Assembly: GCF_008831285.2 (NCBI RefSeq)
Contig: NC_045138.2
Span: 14,148,571 to 14,212,570, forward strand
Reading direction: 5' to 3'
Source of the DNA: Nymphaea colorata
Lineage: Eukaryota > Streptophyta > Magnoliopsida > Nymphaeales > Nymphaeaceae
Length of the DNA stretch: 64,000 bases
The translations under genes were made by a program, and so were the position numbers. A model generated the notes under the pieces. The model had not been told where the DNA came from. It made no database searches and saw nothing but the letters and a program-made list of their open reading frames with translations. How positions within the stretch are numbered: position 1 is the stretch's first letter; each line of letters opens with the position of its first letter. This document shows, piece after piece, positions 14,901-28,523 of this stretch.

Positions 14901-17900
14901 GAATTAGAAGTGATCGTAGCTCAAGTGGATAGGATAAGAGGTTCCATCGAGCGACATATGGATTAGAGGTCTAATCTGATCGGTTTCAATGTGGGATTTG
15001 GACTTGGCTGAGTCTAAATACATAATCCACATTTTCTCATGATGTAGGGAGGCTTCTAATCATCCCAATGACACCTTCAAAGGACAATGTATGGAAGCAG
15101 ACGTTTGTCAAAAAGATAAGGCTTCAACTTTAAATGTATGGATTGATTAAGTATGAAACCTTCCAACACTAGATCTTCTAGTACAGACTTTGAAGGTAAT
15201 TTCTTACATTGAGATGTCCTAATCTTCGATGACAATGATTATATCATCATTTTGACAACACTATAATAACATAAATTGTTCATATAATCTGCCATTTCCC
15301 AATCGTCCCTAAACACCTCCTAGTTCGTGATCCCAGACCTAAGATTTATTTTGAAACAAACAACATCTTAGCCACAATACATGATTGTCAGATGTCAAGT
15401 CAATCAGACATGTTTTTGGATGAATGACTAGAATCAGTCGGATCGTAATCAGGTGGATTGGATCAAAGGTTTCATCAGGGGCAATGGATCAGAGGTCAAA
15501 CCTGATCCGGTTTGATGTTGGATTTTGACCTTGAGCTTGGCATCTAAATCAGAAGTCTAATATGGACCCGGTTTAGATGTTTGGTTGAGTTCTAAGTCTC
15601 AGGTCCAAGATCAGAGGTCTAATCTGATCTGATTTAGATGTTGGATTTAGATTTTGGAAGTACGGTTTGGACAAAGGTCTAATCTGATCAGTTTTAGACG
15701 TTGGATTTGGATGTTGGATCAATGGACTAGATCAGAGGTCTAATCTGATTCGGTTTTGACATTGGAGTGGGGTACTTCTAGTCCTACTCTTTGATGCAAA
15801 TGTTTATGTCAATCATCCTATCAACACTATATAAGATATCGTTGGATGGATAAATTTTGATATAACAAACATCTCCTTTTCTAAAACCATTCCTATTCAA
15901 CTTCTCATACCAGTGACCTTACGCCCAACACTTGTTCGATGAGAAATCAATATAACAAATATGATCAAATATTCAGCAAACATCAAAGTTAACCAGATAG
16001 GTGATTTTGAATAATTAGTTTTAGATGTAACCGTAGATAAAGTACATAGGGTCAGAGGTTTGATCTAGTGGGATATGGATCAGATGTGAGATTTCAATTT
16101 GAAACCGGCTTATGGCTCAGAAGTTAGTCTAACCAACGTAAATGTTGCATTTGAATTTTAAATCTCATGTCAAGATCAGAGGTCTAACTGATCTAAGTTG
16201 TAGGTTAGATTTAGAATTTAGATCTATGGTTTGGATCAGAGGTCTCACCTGATCGGTACAAGGTGTGGGATTTAGACTTTGGATCCATGGACTAGATCAG
16301 AGGTCTAACCTGATCTGTTTAGATGTGGATTTGGAATTCATGCCGAGTCTAGATACATAATCGACATTTTTTCAGGATGTACGGTGGCTTATAATCATCC
16401 CAATAAAAACGTTCAGAGGACATTGAAGTGAAAATGGATGTTGTCAAAAGATAAAGATTTCAACTTGTCATTATGCATTTCCAAATATGAAACCTTCAAC
16501 ACAAATCTTTTAATTGAGGCATTGAAGACAAATTTTCTTAACTCGGGGATCTCCTAACCTTTGGTACAAATGCTTATATCAATCATTTTGACAACACAAT
16601 ACAACATGCCGTTGGATAACATAAATTGTCCATATAATAGAGATCTCCTTTCCCAAACCATCCCTCATCAACTTCCTGGACCTATGATCCTAGACCTAAC
16701 ATTTATATGATGAGAAAACAAAATCAAAGCCATAATCCAAGATTTGACAAACATCAAAGATAGTCACATAGTTAGTTGGAAGAATCACCAGAATTAGAAG
16801 TGATCGTAGCTCAAGTGGATAGGATAAGAGGTTCCATCGAGCGACATATGGATTAGAGGTCTAATCTGATTCGGTTTCAATGTGGATTTGGACTTGGGCT
16901 GAGTCTAAATACATAATCCACATTTCTCATGATGTAGGGAGGCTTCTAATCATCCCAATGATCACTTCAAAGGACAATGTAGTGGAAGCAGACGTTTGTC
17001 AAAAAGATAAAGCTTCAAGTTTAAATGTATGATTGATTAAGTATGAAACCTTCCAACACTAGATCTCTAGTACAGACTTTGAAGGTAATTTTCTTACATT
17101 GAGATGTCCTAATCTTCGATGACAATGATTATATCACTCATTTGACAACACTATAATAACATAAATGTTCATAATCTGCATCTCCATTTCCCAAACCATC
17201 GCTAATCAACCTCCTAGTTCGTGATCCCAGACCTAAGATTTATTTTGAAACAAAACAACATCTAGCCACAATACATGATTTGTTAGATGTCAAAGTCAAT
17301 CAGACATGTATGTGGATGAATGACTAGAATTAGATCGGATCGTAGATCAGGTGGATTGGATCAAAGGCCTCATCAAGTGGCATATGGATCAAAGGTCAAA
17401 CCTGATCCGGTTTAGATGTGGGATTTGGACCTTGAGCTTGACATCTAGATCAGAAGTCTAATATGACCCGGTTTAGATGTCGGGTTTGAGTTCTACGTCT
17501 CAGGTCAAGATCAGAGGTCTAATCTGATCTGATTTAGATGTTGGATTTAGATTTGGAAGTACGGTTTGGATCAGAGGTCTAATCTGATCAGTTTTAGGTG
17601 TTGGATTTCGATGTTCGATCAATGGACTAGATCAAAGGTCTAATCTGATCCGTTTTGACGTTGGAGTGGGTAACTTCTAATCATCCCAATAAACGAGTTC
17701 AAAGGACATTATACAGAAAATGGATATCTATAATAAATATAATGATTTCAATTTTCCATGTATGCATTTATTATATATGAAATCTTCAACACAAGGTCTT
17801 TCAGTGGCAACATTAAATCTAATTTTCCAACATTGAGATGTCCTACTCTTTGACGCAATTGTTTATGTCAATCATCCTATCAACACTATATAAGATATCG

Positions 17901-20900
17901 TTGGATAAGATAAAATTTTGATATAACAAACATCTCCTTTTCTAAAACCATTCCTAATCAACTTCTCATACCAGTGACCTTACGCCCAACACTTGTTCGA
18001 TGAGAAATCAATATAACAAATATGATCAAATATTCAGAAACATCAAAGTTAACCAGATAGGTGATTTTGAATAATTAGTTTTAGATGTAACCGTAGATAA
18101 AGTACATAGGGTCAGAGGTTTGATCTAGTGGGATATGGATCAGATGTGAGATTTCAACTTTGAAACCGGCTTATGGCTCAGAAGTCTAATCTGACCCAAC
18201 GTAAATGTTGCATTTGAATTTTAAATCTCATGTCAAGATCAGAGGTCTAATCTGATCTAAGTTGTAGGTTAGATTTAGAATTTAGATCTATGGTTTGGAT
18301 CAGAGGTCTCACCTGATCGGTACAAGGTGTGGGATTTAGACTTTGGATCCATGGACTAGATCAGAGGTCTAACCTGATCTTGTTTAGATGTTGGATTTGG
18401 AATTCATGTCGAGTCTAGATACATAATCGACATTTTTTCAGGATGTACGGTGGCTTATAATCATCCCAATAAAAACGTTCAAAGGACATTGAAGTGAAAA
18501 TGGATGTTTGTCAAAAAGATAAAGATTTCAACTTGTCATTATGCATTTCCAAATATGAAACCTTCAACACATAATCTTTTAATTGAGGCATTGAAGACAA
18601 TTTTCTTAACTCGGGATCTCCAAACCTTTGGTACAAATGCTTATATCAATCATTTTGACAACACAATACAACATGCCGTTGGATAACATAAATTGTCCAT
18701 ATAATAGAGATCTCCTTTTCCCAAACCATCCCTCATCAACTTCATGGACCTATGCTCCTAGACCTAACATTTATATGATGAGAAAACAAAATCAAAGACA
18801 TAATCCAAGATTTGACAAACATCAAAGATAGTCAGATAGTTAGTTGGAAGAATCGCCAGAATTAGAAGTGATCGTAGCTCAAGTGGATAGGATAAGAGGT
18901 TCCATCGAGCGACATATGGATCAGAGGTCTAATCTGATCCGGTTTCAATGTTGGATTTGGACTTGGGCAGAGTCTAAATACATAATCCACATTTTCTCAT
19001 GATGTAGGGAGGCTTCTAATCATCCCAATGATCACCTTCAAAGGACAATGTAGTGGAAGCAGACGTTTGTCAAAAAGATAAAGGTTTCAACTTTAAATGT
19101 ATGGATTGATTAAGTATGAAACCTTCCAACACTAGATCTTCTAGTACAGACTTTGAAGGTAATTTTCTTACATTGAGATGTCCTAATCTTCGATGCAAAT
19201 GATTATATCACTCATTTTGACAACACTAAAATAACATAAATTGTCCATATAATCTGCATCTCCATTTCCCAAACCATCCCTAAACAACCTCCTAGTTCGT
19301 GATCCCAGACCTAAGATTTATTTTGAAACAAAATAACATCTTAGCCACAATACATGATTTGTCAGATGTCAAAGTCAATCAGACATGTATTTGGATGAAT
19401 GACTAGAATTAGATCGGATCGTAGATCAGGTGGATTGGATCAAAGGTTTCATCAAGGGGCACATGGATCAGAGGTCAAACCTGATCCGGTTTAGATGTTG
19501 GAGTTGGACCTTGAGCTTGGCATCTAGATCAGAAGTCTAATATGACCCGGTTTAGATGTTGGATTTGAGTTCTAAGTCTCAGGTCAAGATCAGAGGTCTA
19601 ATCTGATCTGATTTAGATGTTGGATTTAGATTTTGGAAGTACAGTTTGGACCAGAGGTCTAATCTGATCAGTTTAAGGTGTTGGATTTAGATGTTGGATC
19701 AATGGACTAGATCAAAGGTCTAATCTGTTCCGATTTTGACGTTGTTGTGGGTAACTTCTAATCATCCCAATAAACAAGTTCAAAGGACATTATACAGAAA
19801 ATGGATATCTATAATAAATATAATGATTTCAATTTTCCATGTATGCATTTATTATATATGAAATCTTCAACACAAGGTCTTTCAGTGGCAACATTAAATC
19901 TAATTTTCCAACATTGAGATGTCCTACTCTTTGACGCAATTGTTTATGTCAATCATCCTATCAACACTATATAAGATATCGTTGGATAAGATAAACTTTT
20001 GATATAACAAACATCTCCTTTTCTAAAACCATTCCTAATCAACTTCTCAGACCAGTGACCTTACGCCCAACACTTGTTTGATGAGAAATCAATATAATAA
20101 ATATGATCAAATATTCAGCAAACATCAAAGTTAACCAGATAGGTGATTTTGAATAATTAGATTTAGATGTAACCATAGATAAAGCACATAGGGTCAGAGG
20201 TTTGATCTAGTGGGATATGGATCAGATGTGAGATTTCAACTTTGAAACCGGCTTATGGCTCAGAAGTCTAATCTGACCCAACGTAAATGTTGCATTTGAA
20301 TTTTAAATCTCATGTCAAGATCAGAGGTCTAATCTGATCTAAGTTGTAGGTTAGATTTAAAATTTAGATCTATGGTTTGGATCATAGGTCTCACCTGATC
20401 GGTACAAGGTGTGGGATTTAGACTTTGGATCCATGGACTAGATCAGAGGTCTAACCTGATCTTGTTTAGATGTTGGATTTGGAATTCATGCCGAGTCTAG
20501 ATACATAATCGACATTTTTTCAGGATGTACGGTGGCTTATAATCATCCCAATAAAAACGTTCAAAGGACATTGAAGTGAAAATGGATGTTTGTCAAAAAG
20601 ATAAAGATTTCAACTTGTCATTATGCATTTCCAAAATATGAAACCTTCAACACAAAATCTTTTAATTGAGGCATTGAAGACAATTTTCTTAACTCGGGAT
20701 CTCCTAACCTTTGGTACAAATGCTTATATCAATCATTTTGACAACACAATACAACATGCCGTTGGATAACATAAATTGTCCATATAATAGAGATCTCCTT
20801 TTCCCAAACCATCCCTCATCAACTTCCTGGACCTATGATCCTAGACCTAACATTTATATGATGAGAAAACAAAATCAAAGCCATAATCCAAGATTTGACA

Positions 20901-23900
20901 AACATCAAAGATAGTCAGATAGTTAGTTGGAAGAATCACCAGAATTAGAAGTGATCGTAGCTCAAGTGGATAGGATAAGAGGTTCCATCGAGCGACATAT
21001 GGATCAGAGGTCTAATCTGATCCGGTTTCAATGTTGGATTTGGACTTGGGCAGAGTCTAAATACATAATCCACATTTTCTCATGATGTAGGGAGGCTTCT
21101 AATCATCCCAATGATCACCTTCAAAGGACAATGTAGTGGAAGCAGACGTTTGTCAAAAAGATAAAGGTTTCAACTTTAAATGTATGGATTGATTAAGTAT
21201 GAAACCTTCCAACACTAGATCTTCTAGTACAGACTTTGAAGGTAATTTTCTTACATTGAGATGTCCTAATCTTCGATGCAAATGATTATATCACTCATTT
21301 TGACAACACTAAAATAACATAAATTGTCCATATAATCTGCATCTCCATTTCCCAAACCATCCCTAAACAACCTCCTAGTTCGTGATCCCAGACCTAAGAT
21401 TTATTTTGAAACAAAATAACATCTTAGCCACAATACATGATTTGTCAGATGTCAAAGTCAATCAGACATGTATTTGGATGAATGACTAGAATTAGATCGG
21501 ATCGTAGATCAGGTGGATTGGATCAAAGGTTTCATCAAGGGGCACATGGATCAGAGGTCAAACCTGATCCGGTTTAGATGTTGGAGTTGGACCTTGAGCT
21601 TGGCATCTAGATCAGAAGTCTAATATGACCCGGTTTAGATGTTGGATTTGAGTTCTAAGTCTCAGGTCAAGATGAGAGGTCTAATCTGATCTGATTTAGA
21701 TGTTGGATTTAGATTTTGGAAGTACAGTTTGGACCAGAGGTCTAATCTGATCAGTTTAAGGTGTTGGATTTAGATGTTGGATCAATGGACTAGATCAAAG
21801 GTCTAATCTGTTGTTCCGATTTTGACGTTGTTGTGGGTAACTTCTAATCATCCCAATAAACAAGTTCAAAGGACATTATACAGAAAATGGATATCTATAA
21901 TAAATATAACGATTTCAATTTTCCATGTATGCATTTATTATATATGAAATCTTCAACACAAGGTCTTTCAGTGGCAACATTAAATCTAATTTTCCAACAT
22001 TGAGATGTCCTACTCTTTGACGCAATTGTTTATGTCAATCATCCTATCAACACTATATAAGATATCGTTGGATAAGATAAACTTTTGATATAACAAACAT
22101 CTCCTTTTCTAAAACCATTCCTAATCAACTTCTCAGACCAGTGACCTTACGCCCAACACTTGTTTGATGAGAAATCAATATAATAAATATGATCAAATAT
22201 TCAGCAAACATCAAAGTTAACCAGATAGGTGATTTTGAATAATTAGATTTAGATGTAACCATAGATAAAGCACATAGGGTCAGAGGTTTGATCTAGTGGG
22301 ATATGGATCAGATGTGAGATTTCAACTTTGAAACCGGCTTATGGCTCAGAAGTCTAATCTGACCCAACGTAAATGTTGCATTTGAATTTTAAATCTCATG
22401 TCAAGATCAGAGGTCTAATCTGATCTAAGTTGTAGGTTAGATTTAAAATTTAGATCTATGGTTTGGATCATAGGTCTCATCTGATCGGTACAAGGTGTGG
22501 GATTTAGACTTTGGATCCATGGACTAGATCAGAGGTCTAACCTGATCTGGTTTAGATGTTGGATTTGGAATTCAAGTTGAGTCTAGATACGTAATCCACA
22601 TTTTTTTGGGATGTAGGCTGGCATATAATCATCCCAATAAAAACGTTCAAAGGACATTGAAGTGAAAATGGATGTTTGTCAAAAGGATAAAGATTTAAAC
22701 TTGTCATTATGCATTTCCAAAATATGAAACCTTCAACACATAATCTTTTAATTGAGGCATTGAAGACAATTTTCTTAACTCGGGATCTCCAAACCTTTGG
22801 TACAAATGCTTATATCAATCATTTTGACAACACAATACAACATGCCGTTGGATAACATAAATTGTCCATATAATAGAGATCTCCTTTTCCCAAACCATCC
22901 CTCATCAACTTCATGGACCTATGCTCCTAGACCTAACATTTATATGATGAGAAAACAAAATCAAAGACATAATCCAAGATTTGACAAACATCAAAGATAG
23001 TCAGATAGTTAGTTGGAAGAATCGCCAGAATTAGAAGTGATCGTAGCTCAAGTGGATAGGATAAGAGGTTCCATCGAGCGACATATGGATCAGAGGTCTA
23101 ATCTGATCCGGTTTCAATGTTGGATTTGGACTTGGGTAGAGTCTAAATACATAATCCACATTTTCTCATGATGTAGGGAGGCTTCTAATCATCCCAATGA
23201 TCACCTTCAAAGGACAATGTAGTGGAAGCAGACGTTTGTCAAAAAGATAAAGGTTTCAACTTTAAATGTATGGATTGATTAAGTATGAAACCTTCCAACA
23301 CTAGATCTTCCAGTACAGACTTTGAAGGTAATTTTCTTACATTGAGATGTCCTAATCTTCGATGCAAATGATTATATCACTCATTTTGACAACACTAAAA
23401 TAACATAAATTGTCCATATAATCTGCATCTCCATTTCCCAAACCATCCCTAAACAACCTCCTAGTTCGTGATCCCAGACCTAAGATTTATTTTGAAACAA
23501 AATAACATCTTAGCCACAATACATGATTTGTCAGATGTCAAAGTCAATCAGACATGTATTTGGATGAATGACTAGAATTAGATCGGATCGTAGATCAGGT
23601 GGATTGGATCAAAGGTTTCATCAAGGGGCACATGGATCAGAAGTCAAACCTGATCCGGTTTAGATGTTGGAGTTGGACCTTGAGCTTGGCATCTAGATCA
23701 GAAGTCTAATATGACCCGGTTTAGATGTTGGATTTGAGTTCTAAGTCTCAGGTCAAGATCAGAGGTCTAATCTGATCTGATTTAGATGTTGGATTTAGAT
23801 TTTGGAAGTACAGTTTGGACCAGAGGTCTAATCTGATCAGTTTAAGGTGTTGGATTTAGATGTTGGATCAATGGACTAGATCAAAGGTCTAATTTGTTCC

Positions 23901-25088
23901 GATTTTGACGTTGTTGTGGGTAACTTCTAATCATCCCAATAAACAAGTTCAAAGGACATTATACAGAAAATGGATATCTATAATAAATATAATGATTTCA
24001 ATTTTCCATGTATGCATTTATTATATATGAAATCTTCAACACAAGGTCTTTCAGTGGCAACATTAAATCTAATTTTCCAACATTGAGATGTCCTACTCTT
24101 TGACGCAATTGTTTATTTCAATCATCCTATCAACACTATATAAGATATCGTTGGATAAGATAAACTTTTGATATAACAAACATCTCCTTTTCTAAAACCA
24201 TTCCTAATCAACTTCTCCGACCCACTGTGACCTTATGCCCAACACTTGTTTGATGAGAAATCAATATAACAAATATGATCAAATATTCAGCAAACATCAA
24301 AGTTAACCAGATAGGTGATTTTGAATAATTAGATTTAGATGTAGCCGTAGATAAAGTACATAGGGTCAGAGGTTTGATCTAGTGGGATATGGATCAGATG
24401 TGAGATTTCAACTTTGAAACCGGCTTATGGCTCAGAAGTCTAATCTGACCCAACGTAAATGTTGCATTTGAATTTTAAATCTCATGTCAAGATCAGAGGT
24501 CTAATCTGATCTAAGTTGTATGTTAGATTTAAAATTTAGATCTATGGTTTGGATCATAGGTCTCATCTGATCGGTACAAGGTGTGGGATTTAGACTTTGG
24601 ATCCATGGACTAGATCAGAGGTCTAACCTGATCTGGTTTAGATGTTGGATTTGGAATTCAAGTTGAGTCTAGATACGTAATCCACATTTTTTTGGGATGT
24701 AGGCTGGCATATAATCATCCCAATAAAAACGTTCAAAGGACATTGAAGTGAAAATGGATGTTTGTCAAAAGGATAAAGATTTAAACTTGTCATTATGCAT
24801 TTCCAAAATATGAAACCTTCAACACATAATCTTTTAATTGAGGCATTGAAGACAATTTTCTTAACTCGGGATCTCCAAACCTTTGGTACAAATGCTTATA
24901 TCAATCATTTTGACAACACAATACAACATGCCGTTGGATAACATAAATTGTCCATATAATAGAGATCTCCTTTTCCCAAACCATCCCTCATCAACTTCAT
25001 GGACCTATGCTCCTAGACCTAACATTTATATGATGAGAAAACAAAATCAAAGACATAATCCAAGATTTGACAAACATCAAAGATAGTC
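11957..25088 (+). repeat. Satellite array, about 2.08-kb higher-order repeat (right block)
   Basis: The same satellite as the left block is here in forward orientation. The anchor occurs at 12761, 14673, 16561, 18628, 20711, 22797 and 24883. The first two intervals are short (1,912 and 1,888 bp) because about 190 bp at the start of the third monomer is missing. The later intervals are 2,067-2,086 bp. The stretch from about 15108 to 24866 is nearly identical, copy for copy, to 1-9763. Many single-base deletions occur between about 12.0 and 17.3 kb and few after that. No coding potential was seen. Confidence 0.95.
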
Positions 25089-27290
25089 ATATAGTTATTT
25101 GGATGAATGAAGAGAATTAGATGTGATCGTAGCACAAGTGGATAGGATCAGAGGTTTCATCGAGTAAGATATGGAACAGAGGTCTAATCTGATCTGGTTT
25201 AAATGTTGGATTTGGCATTGGGGCTGAGTCTGGACACATAATCCACATTTTCTCATGATGTAGGGTGGCTTCTAATCATCCCAATGATCACCTTCAAAGG
25301 ACAATGTAGTGGAAGCAGACGTTTGTCAAAAAGATAAAGATTTCAACTTTAAATGTATGCATTGATTAAGTATGAAACCTTCTAACACTAGATCTTCTAG
25401 TAGAGACTTTGAAGGTAATTTTCTTACATTGAGATGTCATAATCTTTGATGCAAATGATTCTATCAATAATTTTGACAACACTATATAAAATAGAGTTGG
25501 ATAACATAAATTGTTCATGTAATGGGCATCTCCATTTCCCAAACCATCCCTAATCAACCTCCTAGTTCGTGATCCCAGACCTAACATTTATTTTGAAAGA
25601 AAACAATATCGTAGTCACAATACGTGTCTTTGATGCAAATGATTCTATCAATAATTTTGACAACACTATATAAAATAGAGTTGGATAACATAAATTGTTC
25701 ATGTAATGGGCATCTCCATTTCCCAAACCATCCCTAATCAACCTCCTAGTTCGTGATCCCAGACCTAACATTTATTTTGAAAGAAAACAATATCGTAGTC
25801 ACAATACGTGATTTGTCAGATATCAAAGTTAATCAGATATGTATTTGGATGAATGACCAGAATTAGATCGGATCTTAGATCAGGTGGATTGGATCAAAGG
25901 TTTCATCAAGTGGGATATGGATCAGAGGCCAAACCTGATTCGGTTTAGATATTGGATTTGGATTTTGAGCTTGGCATCTGGATCAGAAGTCCAATCTGAC
26001 ACAGTTTAGATGTTGGATTTGAGTTCTAAGTCTCAAGTCAAGATCAGAGGTCTAATCTGATCTGATTTAGATGTTGGATTTAGATTTTGGAAGTACGGTT
26101 TGGATCAGAGGTCTAATCTGATCAGTTTTAGGTGTTGGATTTGGATGTTGGATCAATGGACTAGATCAGAGGTCTAATCTGATTCGGTTTTGACATTGGA
26201 GTGGGGTAACTTCTAGTCATCTCAGTAAACAAGTTCAAAGGACGTTATACAGAAAATGGATATCTATCAAAAATATAACGATTTCAATTTTCCATGAATG
26301 CATTTATTATATATGAAATCTTCAACTCAAGGTTTTTGATAAGATAAAATTTTGATATAACAAACATCTCCTTTTCTAAAACCATCCCTAATCAACTTCT
26401 TAGACCAGTGAGCCTACGCCCAACACTTGTTTGATGAGAAATCAATATAACAAATACGACAAAATATTCAGCAAACATCAAAGTTAACCAGATAGGTGAT
26501 TTTGAATAATTAGATCTAGATGTAATTGTAGATAAAGTACATAGGGTCAAAGGTTTGATCTAGTGGGATATGGATTAGATGTTAGATTTCAACTTTGAAA
26601 CCGGCTTATGTTCAGAAGTCTAATCTGACCCAACTTAAATGTTGTATTTAAATTTTAAATCTCATGTCAAGATCAGAGGTCTAATCTGATCTAATTTGAA
26701 GGTTAGATTTAGATTTTAGATCTCTATGGTTTGGATCAGAGGTCTCATCTGATCGGTACAAGGTGTGAGATTTAGACTTTGGATCCACGGACTAGATCAG
26801 AGGTCTAACCTGATCTTGTTTAGATGTTGGATTTGGAATTCATGCCGAGTCTAGATACATAATCGACATTTTTTCAGGATGTACGGTGGCTTATAATCAT
26901 CCCAATGAAAACGTTCAAAGGACATTGAAGTGAAAATGGATGTTTGTCAAAAAGATAAAGATTTCAACTTGTCATTATGCATTTCCAAAATATGAAACCT
27001 TCATCACAAAATCTTTTAATTGAGGCATTGAAGATAATTTTCTTAACTCGGGATCTCCTAACCTTTGGTACAAATGCTTACATCAATCATTTTGACAACA
27101 CAATACAACATGTCGTTGGATAACATAAATTGTTCATATAATAGAGAGCTCCTTTTCCCAAACCAGCCATGATCAACTTCATGGGCCTGTGATCCTAGAC
27201 CTAACATTTATATGATGAAAAAACAAGATCACAGCCATAATCCAAGATTTGACAAACATCAAAGATAGTCAGATAGTTATTTGGATGAAT
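25089..27290 (+). repeat. Diverged terminal satellite unit at the array edge
   Basis: Homology to the satellite continues but with far more substitutions than between internal copies, plus several indels. The anchor appears once more near 27065, 2,182 bp after the previous one. The extra length comes from an internal tandem duplication at 25443-25810, partly offset by deletions. Satellite homology stops close to 27290, where the sequence turns into AT-rich unique DNA. Higher divergence at the array edge fits the known pattern of reduced homogenisation at satellite margins. Confidence 0.85.
25443..25810 (+). repeat. 184-bp tandem duplication inside the terminal satellite unit
   Basis: Two adjacent copies, 25443-25626 and 25627-25810, appear identical or nearly so by eye. 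This makes the duplication younger than the divergence of the surrounding unit. It creates two overlapping minus-strand open frames with the same first half, which are not genes. Confidence 0.9.
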
Positions 27291-27383
27291 CTTTTAATTG
27301 ATTATTGTTGAACTTTAAGATGGGGTTTTTTTTTATCTGTATTGCTTTTCTATTAATTATTATACTATTGTTGAACATTGCAG

Positions 27384-27454
27384 CAACAATGTTTCTTGTC
27401 TGCTACCCGCATCCAAGCTGGTGGCCCATGGGCCTCCGCAACACTTAAAAATTT
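27384..27454 (+). other. Possible orphan exon next to the satellite edge
   Basis: This 71-bp stretch is preceded by a TTGCAG acceptor and followed by a GTAAGT donor. It is open in one frame and reads QQCFLSATRIQAGGPWASAT, then LKN. No neighbouring exon was found upstream, where satellite begins within about 95 bp, or downstream in 27455-28500. I do not recognise the peptide. It could be a remnant of a gene cut off by the satellite or a chance splice-like arrangement. Confidence 0.25.
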
Positions 27455-27530
27455 GTAAGTCATTAAGAATCATATATGCACTTTATATGTTTCAAATTAG
27501 TATGATTCATTTTTGCTTGCAGAATTTATT

Positions 27531-27596
27531 ATTCTTATTATTATTATTATTATTATTATTATTTATATTTATATATATACAAATATATATATGTGT

Positions 27597-27646
<50 letters not shown>

Positions 27647-27647
27647 A
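27531..27647. repeat. TTA-rich and AT microsatellites
   Basis: A TTA/ATT trinucleotide run at about 27531-27566 is followed by an AT-rich linker and a long (AT)n run at about 27600-27646. No coding content. Confidence 0.95.
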
Positions 27648-28523
27648 CATAGTTTATGATGTTCATATGACTATACAAGGAAAATAGAAGCAAAGGATGA
27701 AAATTGGAAGACTATCATCTTCCTCCCCTCTAACAGCTTCTAAGTAGTGCCAAGAAGAGAGATTCTAAAACCCATGGGAGGATGCTAAGGGCCTTCTTCA
27801 AGCTAAGCAGTAAAAAAGTTGAGCAATGAATTCTTGCAGGATCTAATATTTAACAGTGGATAAATCTGAAGTTCAACATTCAGACACAAAGACAAAACAT
27901 ACCAACATGCTTATCACATACATATACAAAAACATTCTAATGAAATATTATTTTCACAAAAGATGCTCATGTAGGCAGTGAAGAAATGCTTCATTTCACG
28001 TGACATGATGGCTATGCTCTAAGTTGTGATAAAAGTAAGTTAAAAGTACTCAACCAACACAATTACATGATGATATAGTCTCAACTGCCTGGAATCTAAA
28101 TTTGCCAGTTTGATCATGAACCGTATGTGTATATATAAACGAAACATGATGTACAAAATAATTATAAAAAATAAGCACTTACACCTTCATGCAAAACTTG
28201 TTCGGGGGATGAGGCATGTGACATTCGCTGTTAAATTCTTCAATGGATGACACATGGGGAGAGAGAGAGAGGGAGATAGAGGGAAATTTTGTATGTGCCT
28301 AACTGAACTGACAATTCAAAGATATGTATTATAAGATTGTCACACATCTCTACGAGCTGATGGGCAAGAGTTGGTGGAAAATACAAACTAATAAGATCAG
28401 CAGATACATATGCACATAAGGAGAAACATTATAAATTAAAGAAACCTGTAGGAACATATTTTATTGGATGGTCTGTCTAATGGCATAAAAATAGCACCTT
28501 AAATGGCCAATATGCCTAAAATA
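27648..28523. other. Non-coding stretch downstream of the MHX-like pseudogene
   Basis: The sequence is AT-rich and unique. I looked on the minus strand for the missing later exons of the exchanger and found nothing resembling them. A short purine-rich run occurs at about 28258-28283. No gene is supported. Confidence 0.6.

Noticed and set aside
1478-25086. Recurrent 60-107 aa open frames in the satellite (for example 1478-1681, 3561-3764, 18628-18831)
   Set aside because: They recur only because the satellite is tandemly copied. They start at TTG or are otherwise arbitrary, are broken by indels in several copies, and contain no known domain.
1-27290. CRISPR-like array of regularly spaced repeats
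   Set aside because: The 61-bp spaced motifs are not identical direct repeats with unique spacers. The spacers are themselves repeats, and the genome is eukaryotic.
27421-27687. 88-aa open frame rich in Leu and Tyr-Ile
   Set aside because: Produced by TTA and AT microsatellites.
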